A stretch of 12,228 nt of DNA from NCBI GenBank assembly GCA_902805995.1, contig CADCUU010000371.1, positions 1 through 12,228 of the forward strand, written 5' to 3'. Below the pieces are notes generated by a model. It was not told where the DNA came from and ran no database searches. It saw only the letters and a program-made list of their open reading frames with translations. The position numbers and the translations under genes are program-made. The stretch comes from an uncultured Rubellimicrobium sp. Lineage in GTDB: Bacteria > Pseudomonadota > Alphaproteobacteria > Rhodobacterales > Rhodobacteraceae. Of the stretch, positions 5,781 through 12,228 are shown piece by piece. Positions within the stretch are counted from its first letter, which is position 1, and the number at the start of each line of letters is the position of its first letter.

Positions 5781-5808
5781 CTTCTAGCGGCATGGGTGGC
5801 GTAGTCAA
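5781..5808 (-). promoter_or_regulatory. candidate sigma-70 promoter of rpmG
   Basis: On the minus strand TTGACT (5808-5803, five of six to consensus) and TAGAAG (5786-5781, four of six) are 16 nt apart. Transcription would begin near 5774, giving a leader of about 48 nt that contains the hairpin over the ribosome binding site. Confidence 0.55.
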
Positions 5809-5820
5809 CCCGCAATGGGC

Positions 5821-5864
5821 GTCCCGCCCCTGCGATCCGAAGGCCCGACAGGCAGGACGGGGGA
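5821..5864 (-). terminator. weak imperfect hairpin after RNase P RNA
   Basis: GTCCCGCCCCTGC (5821-5833) can pair imperfectly with GCAGGACGGGGGAC (5852-5865 region) around a loop of about 18 nt. There is no U-tract. It is the only stem-like structure between rnpB and the rpmG promoter and may stop rnpB transcription, but the evidence is slight. Confidence 0.25.
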
Positions 5865-5880
5865 CGTGATGGGAGGATGC

Positions 5881-6280
5881 GCGCGGATGGCCTGTAAGCC
5901 GGGTTCTGTCCGGGGCTTGCGCCCCTGGATGACCATTCCTCTCAGCCCGCCGTTGCCGACGCGCCTCTAGCTGCCAACCCGGGTCCCTCGGGCCGAAGCT
6001 TCCCTGCCCTTGCGGACGCGGGACCCCTATTTGGCATTGCTCCCGGTGGGGCTTGCCGTGCCGGTCCGGTTACCCGTCCCGCGGTGGGCTCTTACTCCAC
6101 CGTTTCACCCTTGCCCGATGGCTGGATCCCTTGGCATGCCGCGGGGCCGACGGGCGGTCTGTTCTCTGTGGCGCTTTCCCTCGGGTTACCCCGGCCGGGC
6201 GTTACCCGGCACCGTGCTCTCTGGAGTCCGGACTTTCCTCGTGGGCCTTGCGGCCCCCGCGGTCATCCAGCCATCCGCGC
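5881..6280 (-). ncRNA. rnpB: RNase P RNA, bacterial type A
   Basis: The catalytic RNA of ribonuclease P, which removes the 5' leader of pre-tRNAs. Helix P1 closes the molecule: GCGCGGATGGC at the 5' end (6280-6270) pairs perfectly over 11 bp with GCCATCCGCGC at the 3' end (5891-5881). Universally conserved pieces are in order on the minus strand: GAGGAAAGTCC (6240-6230), GGGTGAAACGGTGGAGTAAG in the middle, CCAAATAGGGG (6034-6024), and ACAGAACCCGGCTTA (5909-5895) near the 3' end. The length of about 400 nt fits the type A form. The 5' end is only about 10 nt after the amidase stop codon; the promoter lies within that coding sequence. The exact ends are set by P1 and could differ by a few bases. 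Confidence 0.96.
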
Positions 6281-6287
6281 GATCCGG

Positions 6288-6316
6288 GCCTTAGGCTGCG
6301 TGCGCGCCGCGGTCAA
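6288..6316 (-). promoter_or_regulatory. rnpB promoter inside the 3' end of the amidase gene
   Basis: On the minus strand TTGACC (6316-6311, five of six to consensus) and TAAGGC (6293-6288) are exactly 17 nt apart. The predicted start, 7-8 nt after the -10, falls on 6281-6280, the same base that begins helix P1 of the RNase P RNA. The TAA of the -10 box is the stop codon of the amidase gene. The independent agreement between promoter spacing and P1 makes this convincing despite the weak -10. Confidence 0.65.
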
Positions 6317-7019
6317 CGGGAAAGCGGCGCGCGAGGTCGAGTGCGGCCCCGGCGTCCTCCGGTCCGACCGGTCCACGGGCCCAGGGGCGGAAGCGGGCGC
6401 GAAAGGCCTGGAGGAGAAGATCGGGGTTGAGCGAGGTGTCGTAGCCGAAGGTGGCGAGCGCGGAGAGGAAGGGCTCCGCGGGCGAGTCGTCCTGCTCAAG
6501 CTGGCCCGTCGTCGCTTGTCCAGCCTCTCGTCGGCCGCTCCGGTTGCGGTTCACTTCCGGCCAGACGGAAAGTCCCTGCCGCGCGAGCCTGCGCCAGTCG
6601 AATCGGGGGCCGGGGTCGAACTTGCGGTCGGGGGCCATGTCGGAATGGCCGATGACCCGCTCGGGCGGGATCGACCAACGCGCCAGGATACCCTCTAGGA
6701 GACGCACCAGCGCGAGCATCTGGGGATGCGAGAAGGGGTGGGTTCCCCGATTCGCAAGCTCGATGCCGATGGAGCGGGAGTTGAGGTCGGCGAGGCCGCC
6801 CCAGGAGCCCGCGCCCGCATGCCAGGCCCGCAACTCCTCCGGCACGAGAGCCAGGACCTCCCCCTGCTCGGAGACGAGGTAGTGGGCCGAGACCTCGAAG
6901 GCTGGGTCGCAGAGCCGCTCCAGGGCCTCCTGGGTGGAGGCCATGGCGGTGTAGTGGATCACCACGAGATCGGGGCGCGCGACGCCCCGACGCTCTCCGA
7001 AGTTGGGGGAACGGGTCAG
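6291..7019 (-). CDS. N-acetylmuramoyl-L-alanine amidase, AmpD/AmiD type (Amidase_2)
   Basis: 242 residues if it starts at CTG 7019. The zinc amidase domain is complete: LVVIHYTAM (first zinc His), SAHYLVSEQGEVLALVPE, AWHAG, NSRSIGIELANRG, and VIGHSDMAPDRKFDPGPRFDW with the second His, the Lys and the Asp of the active site. It cuts the bond between MurNAc and the stem peptide. After a polar linker, the C-terminal 60 residues (FLSALATFGYD... LLLQAFRARFRP) resemble the peptidoglycan-binding helical domain of AmiD/AmpD relatives. The first canonical start is GTG (6968 or 6965), inside the first catalytic strand; the frame upstream encodes RSPNFGERRGVARPDL, the usual family N-terminus, so a CTG start overlapping the lipoprotein stop (CTGA) is preferred. 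No signal peptide is seen, suggesting cytoplasmic anhydromuropeptide recycling. Confidence 0.88.
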   Translation of the reverse strand: MTRSPNFGERRGVARPDLVVIHYTAMASTQEALERLCDPAFEVSAHYLVSEQGEVLALVPEELRAWHAGAGSWGGLADLNSRSIGIELANRGTHPFSHPQMLALVRLLEGILARWSIPPERVIGHSDMAPDRKFDPGPRFDWRRLARQGLSVWPEVNRNRSGRREAGQATTGQLEQDDSPAEPFLSALATFGYDTSLNPDLLLQAFRARFRPWARGPVGPEDAGAALDLARRFPVDRGAHAA

Positions 7020-7951
7020 CCGCGTCCCACGGCGGCGCGGAAGGGCGCGGGGTCCCAGGCGCAGGCGAAGCCGTCCCCATCGGGGTCAAGGCCGCGCGGG
7101 TCACGCTCCGGGCCGCCACGAGCCAGGAAGTCGCGCTGCGCCTCGTCCGGGCTCTGGTACTCGGCGCAGTTGCGGAGTTGCCGTCCCTCGCGCGCGAAGG
7201 CGAAGCGGGAATACCACTCCTGCCCCTTGGAGTTGGGGGCGGCGAGGGCGTATTCGACGATGTTCGGGCCGGTGCTGACCGGCGCATCGGGCAACGCCTG
7301 GGGCTGGACGACCTGATATTGCGCGGCCTGGGCGGCGCGGCGGGCGGCGTCCGATTCGATGCTTTCGCGCGACGACACGGCCTCGAAGTCCTGCTCGTCG
7401 GAGATGCCGCTGCCAACGGTCGCGGGGACCGACGGGTTGGCCACCGGCATGGTGCCGACGAGGGTGGGCGCGGCGTTCGAGGGCGAAGCCTCCAAGCCGC
7501 TCGACCGCATCATGTTGACGTCGCCGGCCACGCCGCTGGAGGCGACGGCCACCATGCCGCCCGGCTGGGACACGCCGGGGAGCGGAGCGCCCGCGACACC
7601 GGGAAGGGCGCCGGTCATTCCGGGGAGAGGGGCGCCGGTCATGCCGGGCAGCGGGGCGCCGTAAGGGGCCGCCGCCACCGGCGCGGCGCCGATGCCCGCC
7701 GCGGCGAGCGAGGTGCTGGAGATGCCGCCGGGCGGGACGGCCGCTCCGGGCGGGGTGGCCATGCCGTAGGGCGAGGTCGTGGGCATCGCGGAGGCGGAGA
7801 AGCCGCCCATGGGCGCGCCGGTCAGCTGCGCCTCACGTCCGGCCTGATAGGAATTGTAGTCGCCGAAGCCCACGCCCTGGTCGGACGGCACCGGAGCGGC
7901 GCAGGCCGCCAGAAGAAGGCCCAACGGCCCGAGCACGAGGATCGCGCGCAT
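7016..7951 (-). CDS. Excalibur-domain lipoprotein
   Basis: 311 residues. Residues 1-17 are a lipoprotein signal: MRAILVLGPLGLLLAAC, with lipobox LAAC and Cys17 as the lipid anchor; Ala at +2 predicts the outer membrane. Residues 18-245 are a disordered Ala/Gly/Pro/Ser-rich stalk, including near-tandem APLPGMTG units (99-129). The C-terminus (about 248-306) is an Excalibur-type calcium-binding module: NCAEYQSPDEAQRDF, then LDPDGDGFACAWDP with the DxDxDGxxC loop and a likely Cys262-Cys297 disulfide. In-frame starts upstream (up to 8062) would run into gatA and hide the signal peptide; ATG 7951 has GGAGG 5 nt upstream. The gene follows gatA by 26 nt and overlaps the amidase, so a role near peptidoglycan is suggested by context only. 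Confidence 0.85.
   Translation of the reverse strand: MRAILVLGPLGLLLAACAAPVPSDQGVGFGDYNSYQAGREAQLTGAPMGGFSASAMPTTSPYGMATPPGAAVPPGGISSTSLAAAGIGAAPVAAAPYGAPLPGMTGAPLPGMTGALPGVAGAPLPGVSQPGGMVAVASSGVAGDVNMMRSSGLEASPSNAAPTLVGTMPVANPSVPATVGSGISDEQDFEAVSSRESIESDAARRAAQAAQYQVVQPQALPDAPVSTGPNIVEYALAAPNSKGQEWYSRFAFAREGRQLRNCAEYQSPDEAQRDFLARGGPERDPRGLDPDGDGFACAWDPAPFRAAVGRG
7565..7657 (-). repeat. near-tandem repeats in the lipoprotein stalk
   Basis: About four degenerate 21-24-nt units encode APLPGMTG, APLPGMTG, ALPGVAG and APLPGVSQ (residues 99-129 of the lipoprotein). They are in frame and the third is one codon shorter. Such tracts change copy number by slippage without breaking the frame, so stalk length may vary between strains. 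Confidence 0.7.
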
Positions 7952-7977
7952 ATGTCCCTCCATCATCGAGATAACCC

Positions 7978-9461
<1,484 letters not shown>

Positions 9462-9465
<4 letters not shown>

Positions 9466-9749
9466 TCCACCACCTTGGGGACGGCGAAGAAGCCCTCGCG
9501 GGCGTCGGGGGCGTTGAGGAGGACCTTGGCCTGCTGGTCGCCGTCCGTCACCACGTCCTCACGCCGCTTTAGACGCATGGGGGTCACGGAGGTCATGGGC
9601 TCCACGCCCTCCACGTCCACTTCGTTCAGCTGCTCGATGAAGCCCAGGATCGCATCGAATTCGCGGGCGAGCGCGGGGAGGCGCTCCTCCTCCACGCGGA
9701 TGCGGGCCAGGCGCGCCACCTTGCGGGCGGTGTCGGTGTCGATGGTCAT
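9462..9749 (-). CDS. gatC: Asp-tRNA(Asn)/Glu-tRNA(Gln) amidotransferase subunit C
   Basis: 95 residues, the usual GatC length. It starts [22 protein letters not shown] and continues with [40 protein letters not shown] and the end [17 protein letters not shown]; all are family hallmarks. GatC wraps around the GatA-GatB interface and is needed for assembly of the heterotrimer. AAGGA lies 6 nt before the ATG. It is the first gene of the run gatC-gatA-lipoprotein-amidase, and its stop overlaps the gatA start. Confidence 0.97.
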
Positions 9750-9802
9750 CGGCCATCCTTCAAGAGTTCGGGCCTTCGGAATGTCGGGCGGGATTTCGGG
9801 GG

Positions 9803-9831
9803 GTGTTACCCCTCCCCCGTCCCTGCCGCAA
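9803..9831 (-). promoter_or_regulatory. candidate promoter of the gatCA run
   Basis: On the minus strand TTGCGG (9831-9826) and TAACAC (9808-9803) are 17 nt apart, with three matches each to consensus, so support is modest. It is placed about 55 nt upstream of gatC. A small hairpin GGGGT-GTT-ACCCC overlaps the -10. Confidence 0.3.
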
Positions 9832-9923
9832 GGGCGCGGGGATGACGGCTGGAAAGCCCGGTCCTTGGGGCCACTATGCGGCTTTCGGAGGCGAGCCGCG
9901 CTGGCCGGTGCATGGCCAACCGC

Positions 9924-9951
9924 TTGGCTGGTCGCGGGGCCGCGCTACCCT
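9924..9951 (+). promoter_or_regulatory. candidate promoter of the rhomboid gene
   Basis: TTGGCT (9924-9929) and TACCCT (9946-9951) are 16 nt apart and would start transcription near 9958, about 20 nt before the ATG. The rest of the 229-bp region between gatC and this gene is GC-rich and shows no other clear signal. Confidence 0.35.
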
Positions 9952-9978
9952 CCGCGTGACCCCTTGGCGGAGCCCCGC

Positions 9979-10731
9979 ATGTTTCCGATCCGCGACCACA
10001 ACCCTTCGCAGGGCACGCCGTTCGTCACCTACCTGCTGATCGCGATCAATGTCGGGATCTTTGTCTGGCAGATGACGGCGGTCCAGGGGGACGCCGCGCT
10101 TTATGGCCTTTATGCCGCCTATGCGATGATCCCGGTGGAGATCAGCCAGGGGCAGGATCTCTGGACCCTCGTCACCTCGACCTTCCTCCACGGGGGGATC
10201 ATGCACCTCCTGGGGAACATGCTGTTCCTTTATATCTTCGGCGACAATCTGGAGGAGGCGCTGGGGCGGGTCGGTTTCCTCGTGTTCTACCTCTTGGGCG
10301 GGATCGGCGCGGGGCTGTGCCAATGGGCGGCGGAGCCCGCGTCGCAGGTGCCGACCATCGGAGCCTCGGGCGCGATCGCGGCGGTGATGGGAGGCTACCT
10401 GCTGCTGTTCCCCAGGGCCAAGGTCGATGTGCTGATCTTCATCGTGATCATCATCCGCATCATCCCGATCCCGGCCTGGATCATGCTGGCGCTGTGGTTC
10501 GTGCTCCAGATCTTCAGCGGGATCGGGGCGGATTCCATGGCGGGGGGCGGCGTGGCCTACTGGGCCCATGCGGGGGGCTTCGCCATCGGCTTCGTGATGA
10601 TGGTGCCCACATGGCTGCGGCGCGGCGGTGCCGGGTGGTGGCGGCGGACGGATGGGCATCCGCCGCACCCGGATGCGGAATGGGGGGCGCTTGCGCCGTC
10701 GCGCGTGCCGGTGGTCAAGCGCCGGAGGTGA
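9979..10731 (+). CDS. rhomboid-family intramembrane serine protease
   Basis: 250 residues from ATG 9979, with GGAG 7 nt upstream. The start MFPIRDHNPSQGTPFVTYLLIAIN is typical. The first membrane helix (about 15-33) is followed by LWTLVTSTFLHGGIMHLLGNMLFLYIFGDNLEEALG (61-96, with the conserved His-x4-Asn of helix 2, Asn80), helix 3 (99-116), GASGAIAAVMG (nucleophile Ser130), a helix with many Ile/Val (150-160), helix 5, and WAHAGGFAIGF (catalytic His197). The Ser-His pair is intact, so it should cleave membrane substrates in the inner membrane; the substrate is unknown. The C-terminal 35 residues are polar and basic and probably cytoplasmic. A much longer in-frame extension upstream (to 8461) is only the antisense of gatCA. 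Confidence 0.93.
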   Translation: MFPIRDHNPSQGTPFVTYLLIAINVGIFVWQMTAVQGDAALYGLYAAYAMIPVEISQGQDLWTLVTSTFLHGGIMHLLGNMLFLYIFGDNLEEALGRVGFLVFYLLGGIGAGLCQWAAEPASQVPTIGASGAIAAVMGGYLLLFPRAKVDVLIFIVIIIRIIPIPAWIMLALWFVLQIFSGIGADSMAGGGVAYWAHAGGFAIGFVMMVPTWLRRGGAGWWRRTDGHPPHPDAEWGALAPSRVPVVKRRR

Positions 10732-10740
10732 CGAGGCCGG

Positions 10741-11532
10741 TCAGGGGCGGGCTTGGATGACCTCGGCGAAGCGCTCGAAGATCGTTGCGTTGGCGGCGAT
10801 GATGTCGCCGTGCTCCATGGGCTTGTGGCCTTCGCGGATAGGGCCGACGAAGCCGCCGGCCTCGGTCACGATAAGCATGCCCGCCGCGATGTCCCAGGGG
10901 TGAAGCTCCCGTTCCCAGTAGCCGTCGAGGCGACCGGCGGCCACGTAGGCGAGGTCCAGGGCCGCCGAGCCGAAGCGGCGAACGCCCGCGCATTCGGGCA
11001 TGAGCCGAGCGAGGTCCTGGAGGGACGCGGGCAGCGTCTTCTTGGCGCCGAAGGGGATGCCGGTGCCGAACATGCAGTCGATCAGCCGCGAGCGGGCCGA
11101 GACGCGCAGGCGGCTCTCGTTGAGCCAGGCGCCCTCGCCCCGTTCGGCGTAGAAGGTTTCGTCCTTCACGGGGTCGTGGACGACGCCTGCGACGATCTGG
11201 CCCTTGTGTTCGAGCGCGATGGAGACGGCCCAGTGCGGCATGCCGTGGAGGTAGTTGGTCGTCCCGTCGAGCGGGTCCACGATCCAGCGGCGGGTCGGGT
11301 CCTCACCGGCCTTGGCACCGCCTTCCTCGCCCAGGAAGCCGTAGGTGGGGCGCGCCTCGGTCAGCATGTCGCGGATGGTCTGTTCGGCGGTGCGGTCGGC
11401 GCGGGACACGAAGTCGCCGGGGCCCTTGCGGGAGACCTGGAGCTGCTCGACCTCCGCGAAGTCCTTGAGGAGACCGCGGCCGGCCTTGCGGGCGGCTTTG
11501 ATCATGACGTTGAGGTTCGCGCTGGTCGCCAT
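10741..11532 (-). CDS. suhB: inositol-1-monophosphatase, SuhB type
   Basis: 263 residues. Metal-binding motifs are complete: SRAD (43-46), FLGEEGG (Glu69/Glu70), WIVDPLDGTTNYLHG (83-97; Asp86, Asp89) and HPWDIAAG (Asp214). DGTTNYLHG is canonical for inositol monophosphatase, unlike the variant in the HisN-like paralog at 830-1636. SuhB dephosphorylates inositol phosphates and in E. coli also binds RNA polymerase in the Nus antitermination complex on rRNA; whether that holds here cannot be seen. The ATG at 11532 has AGGAG about 8 nt upstream. The gene converges on the rhomboid gene with only 9 bp between the stop codons and no terminator hairpin. Confidence 0.93.
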   Translation of the reverse strand: MATSANLNVMIKAARKAGRGLLKDFAEVEQLQVSRKGPGDFVSRADRTAEQTIRDMLTEARPTYGFLGEEGGAKAGEDPTRRWIVDPLDGTTNYLHGMPHWAVSIALEHKGQIVAGVVHDPVKDETFYAERGEGAWLNESRLRVSARSRLIDCMFGTGIPFGAKKTLPASLQDLARLMPECAGVRRFGSAALDLAYVAAGRLDGYWERELHPWDIAAGMLIVTEAGGFVGPIREGHKPMEHGDIIAANATIFERFAEVIQARP

Positions 11533-11557
11533 CGTGCACTCCTGGGGTCAGGGGCGG

Positions 11558-11587
11558 CATATAGACCGGGTGACGCGGGGGTCACAA
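11558..11587 (-). promoter_or_regulatory. candidate suhB promoter with an inverted repeat in the spacer
   Basis: On the minus strand TTGTGA (11587-11582) and TATATG (11563-11558, TATA core) are 18 nt apart, giving a start near 11550 and a leader of about 18 nt. The perfect inverted repeat GTGAC-N6-GTCAC (11570-11585) spans most of the spacer, where a repressor would compete with RNA polymerase. It is not a CRP/FNR site, because the spacing of TGTGA to TCAC is 8 nt, not 6. Confidence 0.4.
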
Positions 11588-11643
11588 GGGCGGGTTGGCG
11601 GGAGAGGACGCAACGGGTTTTGGGATGGCGGGTCAGCGGGGAG

Positions 11644-12228
11644 TCAGCCGCGCTGGAGCTTGACGGCCTCCTGCCGGGCGAGGCGGATCAGGTGGGCCAC
11701 GAAGGGGCGCGTGGCGTCGTCGTCCCGGGTCGCGGCGTAGAGGCGTTTCGAGAGGGGGACGCCGTTGCGCGAGAGGGAGCGGGTGACGAGGCCCAGATCG
11801 GCGCGGGCGGTGGAACGGACGACCCAGTCGGGCAGCACCGCCACGCCGCGACCGGAGGCTACGAGGAGGAGGATCATGGCGGTGAGCTCGACCCGCCGGA
11901 TGGCCTTCGGCTCCACCGCTTCGGGGGTGAGAAGTTCGGTGAAGGCGTCGAGGCGGGCGCGGTCGACGGGATAGGTGATGAGGGTCTGGTCGGCGAAGTC
12001 CTGGGCCTCGATCTCGGGCTTGTGGGCCAGGGGGTGGTCGCCTGCCACAGTGAGGACGGGCTCGTAGTCGAAGAGCGGGGTGAAGGTCACGCCGGGCAGG
12101 TCCTCCGGGTCGGAGGAGACGACGAGGTCCACCTCCTCCCGCCGGAGGGCGGGGAGCGCGTCGAAGGCCAAGCCGGGGCGGATGTCGATGTCGACCTCGG
12201 GCCAGGCCATGCGGAACTGGTTCAGCAC
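11644..12228 (-). CDS. metR: MetR-type LysR regulator, C-terminal part (N-terminus outside window)
   Basis: 194 residues are visible; the frame is open to the window edge and the first codon (GTG, 12228) is internal, not a start. The DNA-binding domain is missing. The visible part is the effector domain. It matches MetR closely in order: FDALPALRREEVDLVVSSDPEDLPGVTF, PLFDYEPVLTVAGDHPLA, TLITYPVDRARLDAF, a glycine-rich GRGVAVLPDWVV, then LSKRLYAATRDDDATRPFV. E. coli MetR has FSPQPALQQGELDLVMTSD, DFEVRLVLAPDHPLA, LLIYPVQRSRLDV, ALPHWVV and LYAAVRDGD at the same places. MetR activates methionine-synthesis genes (metE, metF, glyA) with homocysteine as co-effector. A met gene would be expected just beyond the window; it cannot be seen. 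Confidence 0.8.
   Translation of the reverse strand: MLNQFRMAWPEVDIDIRPGLAFDALPALRREEVDLVVSSDPEDLPGVTFTPLFDYEPVLTVAGDHPLAHKPEIEAQDFADQTLITYPVDRARLDAFTELLTPEAVEPKAIRRVELTAMILLLVASGRGVAVLPDWVVRSTARADLGLVTRSLSRNGVPLSKRLYAATRDDDATRPFVAHLIRLARQEAVKLQRG

Noticed and set aside
5554..5808. An 84-codon minus-strand frame over the L33 gene.
   Set aside because: It is a shifted frame of rpmG and its leader (polar, His/Arg-rich, no family); the L33 frame is unmistakable.
6010..6700. Several plus-strand frames of 90-200 codons over the RNase P RNA and the amidase.
   Set aside because: They are antisense to rnpB and the amidase; codon content and lack of domains mark them as chance frames.

Overview
The window looks like a piece of chromosome from a high-GC alphaproteobacterium, most likely of the Rhodobacterales (Roseobacter/Rhodobacter type). 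This is inferred from the style of the proteins: a LysR regulator divergent from a DUF1127 gene, a PraR-like HTH protein with a VDVHVG start, a gatC-gatA pair, and a type A RNase P RNA. No database search was possible. Nothing suggests a plasmid, prophage, transposon or CRISPR locus; it reads as conserved core genome.

Layout. 1-180: C-terminus of a guanine deaminase on the plus strand. 187-2068 (minus): a PraR-like HTH regulator, a HisN-type inositol-phosphatase-family enzyme and a secreted CAP-domain protein. 2252-3499: a LysR regulator divergent from a DUF1127 protein. 3631-4410 (plus): a seven-helix Bax-inhibitor-1 family membrane protein, closed by a strong hairpin terminator shared with the convergent pair 5478-4469 (P-loop kinase-like protein, then a GNAT acetyltransferase, overlapping by 7 nt). 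5559-5726 (minus): ribosomal protein L33, with its ribosome binding site in a perfect hairpin. 5881-6280 (minus): RNase P RNA. 6291-9749 (minus): gatC, gatA, an Excalibur-domain lipoprotein and an AmpD/AmiD-type amidase, tightly packed. 9979-10731 (plus): a rhomboid-family membrane protease. 10741-11532 (minus): SuhB-type inositol monophosphatase. 11644-12228 (minus): C-terminal effector domain of a MetR-type LysR regulator, cut by the window end.

How they work together. The gatC-gatA-lipoprotein-amidase run links tRNA-dependent amidation (Gln-tRNA/Asn-tRNA) with cell-envelope genes, and the RNase P RNA begins about 10 nt after it from what looks like its own promoter, whose -10 contains the amidase stop codon. 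L33 and RNase P RNA are neighbouring translation-related genes. No obviously new multi-gene system is visible. The observations worth a second look are local ones in expression signals: a likely CTG start with a CTGA overlap, a sequestered Shine-Dalgarno before rpmG, an upstream mini-ORF (or frameshifted N-terminus) before the HTH regulator, an rnpB promoter inside a coding sequence, and palindromes inside two candidate promoters.
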